Origin: Shimazuella alba | Lineage (GTDB): Bacteria; Bacillota; Bacilli; Thermoactinomycetales; Thermoactinomycetaceae | NCBI RefSeq assembly: GCF_009831235.1 | Contig: NZ_WUUL01000006.1 | Span: 124,001-188,000 of the forward strand | DNA: 64,000 bases | Direction: 5' to 3' | Part shown: one piece after another, positions 18,978 to 27,125 of the stretch | Numbering within the stretch: the first letter of the stretch is position 1 | Layout of the letters: each line of letters begins with the position of its first letter | Program-made: the position numbers and the translations under genes | The notes under the pieces: model-generated | Seen by the model: the letters and a program-made list of their open reading frames with translations, nothing else | Database searches by the model: none | Told to the model about the DNA's origin: nothing

Positions 18978-20807
18978 ATGTTAAAGAAATTCAAACGGGT
19001 TTTAATCGGAAAACCGATGAAATCGAATGAGGCCCAGAGCCAAAAATTGAGCAATTATAAAGCTTTAGCAATTCTTTCATCGGATGCTCTTTCTTCCATC
19101 GCATATGGTCCAGAGCAAATTCTAATCGTCCTAGCTACTGTTAGTGTAATCGCTTTTTGGTATTCCCTGCCGATTGCAGTTGGAGTACTTATTTTGTTAG
19201 CTGCACTCATCCTATCTTACCGGCAAATCATTTACGCTTATCCAAATGGCGGTGGAGCCTATATGGTTGCAAAGGAAAATTTGGGAACTATATTTGGTTT
19301 GTTTGCTGGAGGTTCCTTGTTAATCGATTATGTTTTAACCGTTGCAGTGAGTGTTTCCGCTGGAACGGATGCGATTTCTTCTACTTTTCCAGAGCTTCAT
19401 TCACATAATGTAATCATTGCTGTAGGATTAGTGGCGATTATTACATTGGTAAATCTGCGAGGTTTAACGGAATCTGCTTCTATTTTGGCTTACCCTGTCT
19501 ATGCTTTTGTTGCAGCTCTCCTTTTCTTAATGATAACAGGTATTTATCAGGTAGTAACAGGACATGTCTCATCCCATATTCACCCCCAAGTCGGAACACC
19601 TGTGATGGGTATTAGTTTATTTCTTATACTAAAAGCATTTTCATCTGGTTGTTCCGCTTTGACAGGGGTAGAAGCAATATCCAATGCTGTTCCAAATTTT
19701 AAAGAGCCAGCTCCAAAAAATGCAGCATCAACCCTTGCAGTTATGGGCATCATTTTAGGTATACTTTTTTCAGGCATTGTATTTTTAGCTTATTGGTATG
19801 GCATAGCTCCAACCGAAAAAGAAACCGTATTATCTCAACTGAGTTCTTCTGTCTTTGGACGTAATATTTTTTATTATTTTATACAAGCAACAACCGCGCT
19901 TATTTTAATATTAGCAGCAAATACAGGCTTTGCAGCCTTTCCTTTACTTGCATTCAATCTAGCAAAAGATAAATATATGCCTCGAGCCTTTACTGCAAGA
20001 GGCGATCGTTTAGGGTATTCAAATGGCATCATAACGCTCGGCCTGGCATCAATGCTATTAATTGTCATTTTTGAGGGGAACACAGAAAATTTAATTCCCT
20101 TGTATGCCGTTGGGGTATTTATTCCATTTTCGTTATCTCAAACAGGGATGATCATCAAATGGATTCGAACAAAACCGAATGGTTGGATGGCAAAATTAAC
20201 AATAAACCTTATTGGTGCTTTGATCTGTTATTTGATTTTGATCATCTTTTTTATCACCAAGTTTGGGCAAGTTTGGATGAGTCTGATCTTCATTCCATTA
20301 GCTGTTTTTATCTTCCATAAAATTCATCAACACTACATTGCAGTTGGCGGCCAATTAAAAACAGATATAACAGAGCATCTCATCAACATCAAAGATACAG
20401 AAAATGTGGTAATTGTCCCTGTAGCAGGAGTAACAAAAGTAGTGAGACAATCGATCATATACGCCAAATCCTTATCAGATAATGTTATCGCGGTTTACGT
20501 AGGATCAAGTAAGGAGTCTCTCCATGATATGCATAAGACTTGGAGCAAATGGAACACAGGTGTCAAACTGGTGACGTTGCTTTCTCCTTATCGAAGTGTA
20601 CTAACACCACTGAGCCAATTTATTGATACCGTCAAAGCAAAAGCCGATGCATCGCATTCACAAGTCACCGTAGTCATGCCCCAATTTATCGCGAAGAAAT
20701 GGTGGCACAGCATCCTTCATAACCAATCTGGCTTTCTTATTATGGCGAACCTAATCCGAAGAAAAAGTGTAATTGTCACCATCGTTCCCTACCAATTAGA
20801 AGAATAA
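18978..20807 (+). CDS. kimA: High-affinity potassium importer KimA (APC superfamily)
   Basis: A 609-residue protein. The N-terminus carries the short cytosolic leader LIGKPMKS and the first helix ALAILSSDALSSIAYGPEQI, nearly the sequence of Bacillus subtilis KimA (formerly YdaO). About twelve hydrophobic segments cover residues 35-460 and a cytosolic dimerising domain of about 150 residues follows. KimA imports K+ with protons and is shut off by c-di-AMP in B. subtilis. The chosen ATG follows GGTGGAGG; the upstream ATG/ATT region would only extend it by 12 residues. The 18821-18977 leader is too short for, and does not resemble, a ydaO-type c-di-AMP riboswitch. Confidence 0.9.
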   Translation: MLKKFKRVLIGKPMKSNEAQSQKLSNYKALAILSSDALSSIAYGPEQILIVLATVSVIAFWYSLPIAVGVLILLAALILSYRQIIYAYPNGGGAYMVAKENLGTIFGLFAGGSLLIDYVLTVAVSVSAGTDAISSTFPELHSHNVIIAVGLVAIITLVNLRGLTESASILAYPVYAFVAALLFLMITGIYQVVTGHVSSHIHPQVGTPVMGISLFLILKAFSSGCSALTGVEAISNAVPNFKEPAPKNAASTLAVMGIILGILFSGIVFLAYWYGIAPTEKETVLSQLSSSVFGRNIFYYFIQATTALILILAANTGFAAFPLLAFNLAKDKYMPRAFTARGDRLGYSNGIITLGLASMLLIVIFEGNTENLIPLYAVGVFIPFSLSQTGMIIKWIRTKPNGWMAKLTINLIGALICYLILIIFFITKFGQVWMSLIFIPLAVFIFHKIHQHYIAVGGQLKTDITEHLINIKDTENVVIVPVAGVTKVVRQSIIYAKSLSDNVIAVYVGSSKESLHDMHKTWSKWNTGVKLVTLLSPYRSVLTPLSQFIDTVKAKADASHSQVTVVMPQFIAKKWWHSILHNQSGFLIMANLIRRKSVIVTIVPYQLEE

Positions 20808-20840
20808 CAAAAAAGCCAAAACTTCTCCTCGGAGGGGAAG

Positions 20841-20898
20841 ATAATTGGTTCGTTTACAAACTCCTGATGGAGTGGTAATTCGTAAACGAACCAATTAT
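20841..20898. repeat. Long inverted repeat downstream of kimA
   Basis: Perfect 17-bp arms ATAATTGGTTCGTTTAC and GTAAACGAACCAATTAT enclose 24 bp that contain a second small stem (ACTCC...GGAGT). No T-run follows on either strand beyond short runs, so it may be a weak terminator or the end of an unknown element. Confidence 0.6.
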
Positions 20899-21108
20899 CA
20901 AAAACACCTATTATCAGCATAAGCTTTCTAAAGAATGAAACGCTGATTTATTAGAACTGATTTGCTTATGAAAACTTGAGGCTAATCAGTTGTTGAGCAG
21001 GATGCACTATTATAATCGAGATGACCATGTAACGAGAAGATTTGGAGAAAAACACGGCACTCCCTGGCAAATACAAGAAAAGTAAGCAGAGCACCTTCAC
21101 TCTGGAGC

Positions 21109-21432
21109 ATGGCAGGGATCCATCCGCTGGAGGAAAAAGCAGATTGGAAGCTCAATGATGAGCATAATATTATCTTCATGGATTTTGATGATAATACAAG
21201 TTCCACTACTCCAATTGCCAAATACTCGATTACCTATAAGGGGAAGAAGAATGAAGGTGACGCTTACGAGGTAAGTATTGGCTCCTCCAATCTAAATCAT
21301 CTTCCGAAAAATGATCCGAAGTATAGTGCTTTCCATATCAGTATCAAAACTTGTAAAGGAAAACGCCTGATGATTAATTTTGGTGATGATAAAAAGATCA
21401 AGGGATTTTATGAACTGAACATCCCGCGATAA
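21109..21432 (+). CDS. Hypothetical protein, 107 residues
   Basis: A small soluble protein beginning MAGIHPLEEKADWKLND and rich in Asp, Lys and Asn, with predicted mixed beta strands and no signal or membrane segment. It is not recognised. The frame stays open upstream, and the ATG at 21109 has only a GGAG one base before it, so the true start may be elsewhere or the gene may be truncated at its 5' end. It has its own terminator at 21489-21523. It is one of several isolated small genes of unknown function in the window with somewhat higher GC. Confidence 0.5.
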   Translation: MAGIHPLEEKADWKLNDEHNIIFMDFDDNTSSTTPIAKYSITYKGKKNEGDAYEVSIGSSNLNHLPKNDPKYSAFHISIKTCKGKRLMINFGDDKKIKGFYELNIPR

Positions 21433-21488
21433 GATTTCCTATAAATATACGTTTTTCGATAAATGAAACAGCAATACATGATATGGAT

Positions 21489-21523
21489 ATAAAACCACAT
21501 TCGATAGATGGATGTGGTTTTAT
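21489..21523 (+). terminator. Terminator of the 107-residue hypothetical gene
   Basis: Perfect 12-bp arms ATAAAACCACAT / ATGTGGTTTTAT with an 11-nt loop, with the TTTT in the descending arm. Confidence 0.7.
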
Positions 21524-21629
21524 CTATGCTTCCATATAACCGATAGCAAACCTTGAAAGGAGGTCAATAATAGTAGTGGTTTGTTTTTTTGAACCCCTGT
21601 GGTAACTATTCACCATAAAAAGGGATGGA

Positions 21630-21812
21630 TCAACCGAATTCATCTCTTTCCCAACTTATATCTTCCCCTTTACTCCAAACCACTTCCCATAACCCCAATG
21701 CTTTATCCTGCTGTTCCTGTTTCTTTGGCGGTAAACAGCCGCATGGAACATCTTTTGAAAAAGAACATCCTCCTGCGATCAAAAGAAAAGCGAAACCCCC
21801 TGCTAACACCAT
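21630..21812 (-). CDS. Small putative lipoprotein, 60 residues
   Basis: A minus-strand ORF starting MVLAGGFAFLLIAGGCSFSK. The short hydrophobic stretch followed by AGGC is a plausible lipobox with Cys16 as the lipid-bearing residue. The mature part is short, polar and contains Cys-Gly-Cys (residues 24-26). A GAGGTGAG ribosome-site-like string lies about 20 bp before the ATG and a GGGA 5 bp before it. An ATT codon four codons earlier would fit the first site better, but non-standard starts are rare. The family is not recognised. A second possible small ORF ends just before it (see 21849-21920). Confidence 0.45.
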   Translation of the reverse strand: MVLAGGFAFLLIAGGCSFSKDVPCGCLPPKKQEQQDKALGLWEVVWSKGEDISWERDEFG

Positions 21813-21848
21813 CTTTTTCCCAATATAAATCTCACCTCACTCCTATGT

Positions 21849-21920
21849 AGTAAGCAAATCAAAAACATCCCAGCCTTGTTTTTCACACTGCCAACATAAA
21901 TGCAAATTCTTCTTCGTCGG
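21849..21920 (-). CDS. Possible tiny Cys-containing peptide (24-26 codons)
   Basis: Directly upstream of the putative lipoprotein on the minus strand, a short frame ends at a TAG that lies beside the lipoprotein's GAGGTGAG site. Its last residues read LHLCWQCEKQGWDVFDLLTT, with a CxxC pair and two Trp. A TTG near 21920 could start it after a weak TTAGG. Coding status is uncertain; it is listed because the translation looks protein-like and the position suggests translational coupling. Confidence 0.25.
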
Positions 21921-22190
21921 CTGCAAAAGCCTAATATGAAATTATTGTCTCGATTTTTACTATTGCCTTTTCTACTACCTCTTGTCTTGGAGCTTGCCTC
22001 ATCTTACCCAGAGTATAGCAAAAACCTAGCAAATATTTCTTTTCGTTTAGTTCTCTTTTTTCCAAATCAAAATTAATATTTTTCAATTTGACATACTCAA
22101 CCAAATAGTGTTAACTGTTTATATTATACAAAACATTGTTTTATATACTAAACATAAAGAGAGCGTTTACACCGAGAGGAGCAACAACAC
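21921..22190. other. Intergenic stretch before the MFS fragment
   Basis: About 270 bp, AT-rich. The right end must hold the promoter and the GAGAGGAG ribosome site of the MFS fragment. No other feature is supported. Confidence 0.4.
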
Positions 22191-22933
22191 ATGCAAATGA
22201 AAGCTAACCATTTGCGCTGGTTTGGCGTATTTTCGATTTTAGCCATTGTCATCTTCTCTTATGTAGACCGAATTAATGTATCTGTGTTAATTACCAATCA
22301 ACATTTTTTAAACTATTTAGGCATCGCTGGAGATCGTGTAGCACAAGGGGAACTCATGACCCTATTTTTAATTGGTTATGGGATTGCTGCCTTTTTTCTC
22401 AGTCCTATTTACGAGACCTTTCTCGGTGTACGAAAAGGATTACTTATCAGTATTTTTATATGGGGATTTTTCACGATTATCTCTCCATTTGCAGGAACCG
22501 TAACGTTATTTTTACTCTTCCGGTTCTTTCTTGGAGCTAGTGAAGGTCCTCTTTTTTCATTGAAAACAATGTATGTAAAGGATGAATTTAAGGTAAATGA
22601 GCGAGGTAAACCCAATGCGATTACTTCTATGGGAGTTTCCATTGGACTAGCAATCGGATTTCCGATCATAACCTTTTTGATATACCAATTTGATTGGAAG
22701 ATGTCTTTCTATATACTGGGTTTACTCAATCTCATTATCGGTGTCCCTCTTATTTATTTCTTTATTCGAACTACTAAAGCAAACAATACCAATCAAAACC
22801 ATCATACGAGTAAACTTACTTTTCAAGGTTTAGGAAAAACGATGAGGTTGATTGGTTGGCTGTCACAGAACCAGCCATCTTTTATAGCCCTCATCAAGCC
22901 GATGAAACACTTTCATATGCGATAGATGATTGA
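22191..22933 (+). pseudogene. MFS transporter, N-terminal half only, joined to a PIG-L deacetylase remnant
   Basis: The first ~200 residues form six hydrophobic segments of a major facilitator protein (family style of sugar-acid/anion symporters: FSYVDRINVSVLITNQ, RFFLGASEGPLF). The C-terminal six segments are missing; the frame ends at 22925 in unrelated residues. In the next frame, codons up to a TGA at 22931-22933 read IFYSPHQADETLSYA, closely matching the SPHxDDE metal site of PIG-L/LmbE deacetylases. A deletion therefore seems to have joined an MFS gene to a PIG-L gene and destroyed both. The GAGAGGAG ribosome site upstream is intact, so a truncated membrane protein might still be made. 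Confidence 0.75.
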
Positions 22934-23036
22934 TGTAATCAGCCATCTCAAATAACAAAAGAACCGGAAATATTTTACAAAATATTCCATATAACTTAAA
23001 CTAAAAATAGTTTCCATTATCTCTTCAGGAGGCAAA

Positions 23037-23405
23037 ATGATGAAAAAGAAGCTCTTTGTTTCTTGTATGATGCTCAGTTTTTTCTTAGCACTCACTATGC
23101 CACATATGGCTTTAACAGTTAATGCGCAAGCATCGGCTGCTGGCTGTGTTACTGTCTACGAAGATATCAACTATGCAGGAAGATCTACCACTTTTTGCGG
23201 GAGCACTGGTTATGTAAGTGACTTTTGGAATGATCGCATTAGTTCATTTAAAGCTGATTGCTCCATGAATGCCATCACGGTTTATGATAATGCGAATTTC
23301 GATGGAAATTCGGAGTCGATACGCTTAAATGGCGGATGTCGGAAAATTAGCGATCTGACCATTTATAATTTCAATGATCGGATTTCATCTATTAAAATCG
23401 AGTAA
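23037..23405 (+). CDS. Secreted beta/gamma-crystallin-like protein (peptidase inhibitor I36-like)
   Basis: A 122-residue protein with a clear signal peptide (MMKKK, hydrophobic core, likely cleavage after VNAQASA). The mature part has two repeated Greek-key motifs: VTVYEDINYAGRST...FWNDRISSFK and ITVYDNANFDGNSESIRL...FNDRISSIK. The repeated (N/D)DRISS is the calcium-binding box of beta/gamma-crystallins, and the Cys spacing resembles Streptomyces metalloproteinase inhibitor (family I36). It is therefore probably an exported Ca2+-stabilised small protein, possibly an inhibitor or part of the spore or cell surface. A strong CAGGAGG ribosome site precedes the ATG. It is a single-gene unit with its own terminator. 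Confidence 0.85.
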   Translation: MMKKKLFVSCMMLSFFLALTMPHMALTVNAQASAAGCVTVYEDINYAGRSTTFCGSTGYVSDFWNDRISSFKADCSMNAITVYDNANFDGNSESIRLNGGCRKISDLTIYNFNDRISSIKIE

Positions 23406-23416
23406 GAAGTTTATAC

Positions 23417-23458
23417 AGGAAAACAACCATCTGATATATTGTAGATGGTTGTTTTCCT
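23417..23458 (+). terminator. Terminator of the crystallin-like gene
   Basis: Perfect 16-bp arms AGGAAAACAACCATCT / AGATGGTTGTTTTCCT with a 10-nt loop, and T-run inside the 3' arm. Confidence 0.8.
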
Positions 23459-23572
23459 AAATTTGTATAAGATGAAAACTTCACTTTTGCTTGATAGGAA
23501 GACGGAACAATGGATTGAAAAATGCAAAACTTATCAGGCAGAATAACCCTGATACGATTTTTTCACAAACCT

Positions 23573-24460
23573 CTACCCAGGAAATACAATCGTTTTATTC
23601 CCATGCACCAATACCTGATCATTCACATGCCACTTCACTGCTCTAGCTAAAACAATCCGCTCTACCTCACTGCCGATGCGGATCAGATCCTCTGGTCGAT
23701 GCCGATGACTCACTCGATGTACATCTTGTTCGATAATTGGTCCCTCATCTAGTTCTTCGGTAACATAGTGTGCGGTAGCACCTATTAATTTTACTCCACG
23801 TTCAAATGCACGCTCATATGGATTTGCTCCCACAAATGCAGGTAGAAAAGAATGATGGATATTGATGATTTGATTTGGAAAAACATCAATCATACGTTTT
23901 GGAATGATCTGCATATAGCGGGCAAGAATGATCGTATCTATCTCTTCCTTTTTCAAATACTTCAGTTGTTCCAAAGCAGCTTCTTCTCTTATCTCTTTTG
24001 TCACTGGAATATGGTAGTAAGGCAATCCATATGGTTCTACCAATGGTTGGCAGTCCATGTGATTACTGATTACCATCTTAATCTCTGCATCCAACTCACC
24101 GATGCGCCAGCGCCACAATAATTCTTGCAAACAATGATCGTATTTGGAAACAAATAGAGCAACTTTCTTTTTCTGAGAAGATAAGGAGATTTTCCATTCC
24201 ATCGCAAATTTTTCTGCTACTTGTTGAAATTGATCACATAAAAATACTTGCTTTTCTTCTAAATCATCCAATTGAAAAGTAATCCGCATAAAAAAGATAC
24301 CATCTTCTCGTTCTATCGCATGTTGATCTGAATGTATAATATTTGCACCGTGCTTATGTAAAAACTCAGAGACTGCTGCTATAATTCCTACTCGGTCTGG
24401 ACAAGAAATGAGCAGTCTGCCCACATCTTTTTTTACTGAAACGGATTTGAATAGATTCAA
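23573..24460 (-). CDS. purU: Formyltetrahydrofolate deformylase
   Basis: A 295-residue protein with an N-terminal ACT domain (GRLLISCPDRVGIIAAVSEF) and a C-terminal formyl-transferase-like hydrolase domain. The latter has the catalytic-type motif INIHHSFLPAFVGANPY and the downstream GVKLIGATAHYVTEELDEGP. PurU splits 10-formyl-THF to formate and THF, balancing one-carbon pools. Length is normal for Bacillus PurU. Start is a TTG after GAGGTG. It is a single gene; an IS605-type element lies just upstream of its start (24490), so its promoter may sit close to or inside the element's right end. Confidence 0.94.
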   Translation of the reverse strand: MNLFKSVSVKKDVGRLLISCPDRVGIIAAVSEFLHKHGANIIHSDQHAIEREDGIFFMRITFQLDDLEEKQVFLCDQFQQVAEKFAMEWKISLSSQKKKVALFVSKYDHCLQELLWRWRIGELDAEIKMVISNHMDCQPLVEPYGLPYYHIPVTKEIREEAALEQLKYLKKEEIDTIILARYMQIIPKRMIDVFPNQIINIHHSFLPAFVGANPYERAFERGVKLIGATAHYVTEELDEGPIIEQDVHRVSHRHRPEDLIRIGSEVERIVLARAVKWHVNDQVLVHGNKTIVFPG

Positions 24461-24489
24461 ATTGGCACACCTCGTTTATAAACATGATA

Positions 24490-25866
24490 AGTTGACAACT
24501 CCACACGGCTAAAGTCGTGGGATTCTTGGGTAATCCTCAGTACTCCAAGGAAGTTTACCAAGCTTAGACCGTGAGCCCCACGGCAAGTAATCTTCTACCT
24601 TCTTGCAAAATGTTTTTGGCCGCATTGATGTCTCGGTCATGGTGCTCGTTGCAATTGGGGCATATCCATGCTCGCAGCTTTAGTTGCTTCACTTCTTTGT
24701 TTATATAGCCACAACACGAACAAAGCTGGCTGGATGGGAAGGATTTTCCTACTTTCACTACTTTTCTTCCGTATTCTTTCGCTTTGTATTCCAACATCGA
24801 AACAAACTCCGACCACGAAGCATCTGTGATCGATTTCGCCAGCTTATGATTTTTCACCATGTTCTTCACTTGTAAATTTTCGAGACAGATGACTTGGTTT
24901 TCGTACACCAGTTTCGTTGATAGTTTATGTAAAAAATCATGGCGGGCATGGGTGATTTTTTCATGGATACGAGCAACTTTGATGCGGGCTTTGTGCCAGT
25001 TAGAGCCGTCTTTTTTTCTTCGTGCCATCGCTTGTTGCACGTTTGCTAGCTTTTGTTCATACTGGCGAAAAAATCGATTTGGACTCCATTTCGTCCCATC
25101 ATCGAAAATGGCAAAATCTTTCAGTCCTAAATCAATGCCAATGGCTTCTTTTCTCGCGGGAACGGATTGCAAGTAGCATCCCTCGCAAAGGATGGATATT
25201 TTGTATTTTCCCGCCCCGGTACGACGGATCGTAGCTGACAAAATACGACCACTTATTTCTCGTGATGGGATAAACTTTACCCAGCCTAATTTCGGCAATT
25301 TGATTTTGTTTGCCTCTATTTCGATGGTTGGTCTGTTATTTTTGGGATAGTTACACTGACTGGTATAAGCTTGTACCCGATTTTTCCTGCTTTTAAAACA
25401 TGGGGCATCGTTTTGTTTTTGGAAAAAGCGCTGGAAGGCATCAGCAAGATGTTTCAGTGTGTTCTGTAGGGAAGTGGAATCGACTTCTTTTAGCCACACA
25501 AACTCCCGCTTTTTCTCCGTCAGGACGCGGGAACAGGTGGTATAGGTCAGCCCTTTTCCGGTTTCTTGATACACTTTGTTCCATTCGCCAAGAAAATGAT
25601 TGAATACAAAACGGCTACAGCCGATAGATTTGTGGATCAGCGTTGCTTGTGCTTTGGTTGGTCGAAGACGGTAAGAAAATGCTTTATACATGGAATCACC
25701 TCCTCGTTGGAATTTTGCGAACATTATAGATCGTATGTTTGCTTTTTGTCAAGTATATCCAGAAATAGTCAGATCTCAAAGATGACAAAAGTTATCCCTC
25801 GTCTGACACTCGCTTTCATCCCACGATTCAAACCGTGGGTTTTCTCGCTCGCAATGTTATAAATAT
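24490..25866 (-). mobile_element. IS200/IS605-type element with tnpB only
   Basis: A ~1.38-kb element without terminal inverted repeats but with the subterminal hairpins typical of the family: CCCACGGTTTGAATCGTGGG near the left end (25820s) and CCACGACTTTAGCCGTGTGG near the right end (24500s), both on the minus strand. It carries only the accessory RNA-guided nuclease gene tnpB and no tnpA, so it depends on another copy's transposase. The left flank shares TTTATA with a second, degenerate copy at 47911-48293, suggesting the target/TAM lies there. The region between the tnpB stop and the right end is where the guide (omega) RNA would be processed. Confidence 0.88.
24564..25691 (-). CDS. tnpB: RNA-guided endonuclease TnpB (IS200/IS605 OrfB)
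   Basis: A 375-residue protein starting [19 protein letters not shown], the standard TnpB N-terminus. A helix-turn-helix region is followed by the RuvC-like nuclease with its three acidic residues in [10 protein letters not shown] (Asp), [11 protein letters not shown] (Glu) and [16 protein letters not shown] (Asp). A zinc ribbon lies between the last two (CSCCGYINK...CPNC). All catalytic residues appear intact, so the protein may be active. TnpB cuts DNA guided by an RNA from the element's right end and helps keep the element in place. The ATG after GAGGAGGTGATTCC is preferred to an upstream in-frame start. The protein ends AVGLTV near the right-end hairpin. Confidence 0.95.
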   Translation of the reverse strand: MYKAFSYRLRPTKAQATLIHKSIGCSRFVFNHFLGEWNKVYQETGKGLTYTTCSRVLTEKKREFVWLKEVDSTSLQNTLKHLADAFQRFFQKQNDAPCFKSRKNRVQAYTSQCNYPKNNRPTIEIEANKIKLPKLGWVKFIPSREISGRILSATIRRTGAGKYKISILCEGCYLQSVPARKEAIGIDLGLKDFAIFDDGTKWSPNRFFRQYEQKLANVQQAMARRKKDGSNWHKARIKVARIHEKITHARHDFLHKLSTKLVYENQVICLENLQVKNMVKNHKLAKSITDASWSEFVSMLEYKAKEYGRKVVKVGKSFPSSQLCSCCGYINKEVKQLKLRAWICPNCNEHHDRDINAAKNILQEGRRLLAVGLTV

Positions 25867-25894
25867 AAGGCAACACCTAGTTGAAGGATAATCC

Positions 25895-26110
25895 ATGAGT
25901 GAAAGCAAAAAGGACAAGCTCCTTCGCAAAGCGATGAAGGCAGAAGCGAATGGACAGGAACTCGCAGGAGATGGTACAAAACTTCTCTTACTGGCGGTTT
26001 TTCCACCGTTCGCGCTGATCGCTTTTCTGGGCTTTCTCCTCTACCTCTGGCTTGCACAGATGGAAGAGAAGGAGGCACGTCGACTGCGGAAGAAGGCAGC
26101 GAAGCTGTAA
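25895..26110 (+). CDS. Hypothetical small membrane protein, 71 residues
   Basis: A short protein with a Lys-rich amphipathic N-terminus (SESKKDKLLRKAMKAEANGQ), one long hydrophobic stretch (about 27-50, LLLLAVFPPFALIAFLGFLL), and a strongly basic tail (KEARRLRKKAAKL). A single-pass or hairpin membrane topology is likely. It is not recognised as a known family. Its codons are GC-rich compared with neighbours. AAGGATA before the ATG is an acceptable ribosome site, and it has its own terminator. The start lies only 29 bp from the left end of the tnpB element, so its promoter may come from the element or have been displaced by it. Confidence 0.6.
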   Translation: MSESKKDKLLRKAMKAEANGQELAGDGTKLLLLAVFPPFALIAFLGFLLYLWLAQMEEKEARRLRKKAAKL

Positions 26111-26137
26111 TCCTTTCATCCCCGTGTACCTTCACCA

Positions 26138-26165
26138 GCCCACAGGAGATCCAACTCCTGTGGGC
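26138..26165 (+). terminator. Terminator of the 71-residue gene
   Basis: Perfect 11-bp stem GCCCACAGGAG / CTCCTGTGGGC with a 6-nt loop. No T-run follows; fructosamine kinase converges from the other side. Confidence 0.6.
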
Positions 26166-26180
26166 ACTACATGTTATTGG

Positions 26181-27041
26181 CTATACATAGCGGTCCACTA
26201 TTTCATCTATTTGTATTCCATATGATTCACCATAATAGTTTAGATGGATCAATAAGTAGTATAACTGATAGATGGATTTTCGGTCATGATAGGCCTCTTC
26301 TAAGGGCATAATTTCCTGATAGGCATCATAAAAACGAGCAGAAAAACCTCCAAATAGTTCTGTCATTGCTAAATCTACTTCTCGATCCCCATAACTTACA
26401 GCTGGGTCAATAAATACAGGTACACCTGATGTATCCACAAACGAATTTCCACTCCACATATCTCCATGTAAAAGAGAGGAAATAGGTTTATTTGGCAAGA
26501 AATCATCCAAACGTGCAAATAATTTCTCTATTTTTTCTCTTCTTTTTGAATGCAGTAGTCCTTTTTGTTCGCTGATCTCTTTTTGTACCTGCAATCGATT
26601 ATCGCGAAAAAAAGAAACCCAATCATCTGACCAGGCATTTGGTTGTGGAAAGATACCCAGGTAATTATCTTCGATAAACCCATAAGATGTATGAGTAGAT
26701 TGGTGTAATTGAGCTAATTTTCGCCCTCGTTCCTCTTCTGCTTTTTCACAGATCTGCCCAGTGGGAATCCATTCTAACCATAACTGCCCTTCACTTGTAG
26801 TCTCTTCGAACTGAAAGTTGTATACCTGTGGAACACGAACGCAACAAGATAATGCCGACAATCCCAATGCTTCCTGTATGAAAAAGTTTTTAGGCACATT
26901 TGAATGCGCTTTCAAAATATACTCCTTTTTATCGGTCTGGACATACGTAATCTGATTGATACTTCCACCAGAAATAGATTTCACCTCACGAATAACAGTT
27001 GTATCTCCCAACTCAAGCAATGCTTCTTGCAAATGATTCAA
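26181..27041 (-). CDS. Fructosamine/ketosamine-3-kinase family protein
   Basis: A 286-residue kinase of the FN3K family, with an aminoglycoside-phosphotransferase-like fold. The nucleotide loop SISGGSINQITYV lies near residue 23, the lysine strand KEYILKAH near 41, the catalytic loop LLHGDMWSGN near 189, and the metal-binding VFIDPAVSYGDREVDLA near 207. The family phosphorylates sugar amines formed by glycation (fructoselysine, ribuloselysine), allowing their removal from proteins. Length is typical. A TTG start after GGGAGGGAATCTG is used. Divergent from the SPFH gene with an 84-bp gap. Confidence 0.9.
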   Translation of the reverse strand: MNHLQEALLELGDTTVIREVKSISGGSINQITYVQTDKKEYILKAHSNVPKNFFIQEALGLSALSCCVRVPQVYNFQFEETTSEGQLWLEWIPTGQICEKAEEERGRKLAQLHQSTHTSYGFIEDNYLGIFPQPNAWSDDWVSFFRDNRLQVQKEISEQKGLLHSKRREKIEKLFARLDDFLPNKPISSLLHGDMWSGNSFVDTSGVPVFIDPAVSYGDREVDLAMTELFGGFSARFYDAYQEIMPLEEAYHDRKSIYQLYYLLIHLNYYGESYGIQIDEIVDRYV

Positions 27042-27079
27042 TGCAGATTCCCTCCCTTTTCTACCCCTTTATTTGAATA

Positions 27080-27107
27080 TTGTTTATGCTACAATATCAT
27101 TTATACT
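27080..27107 (+). promoter_or_regulatory. Probable promoter of the SPFH/NAD-kinase-like operon
   Basis: TTGTTT (27080-27085) and TATACT (27102-27107) are spaced by 16 bp and lie 19 bp before the ATG, with AGAGGGGTG as ribosome site in between. Confidence 0.45.
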
Positions 27108-27125
27108 ACTAGAGGGGTGACAAGC

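Noticed and set aside
21540-21600. Small gene after the strong AAAGGAGGTC at 21557
   Set aside because: The only frame reachable from that site is nine codons; the CAAACC/GGTTTG pair followed by a T-run suggests a weak terminator instead.
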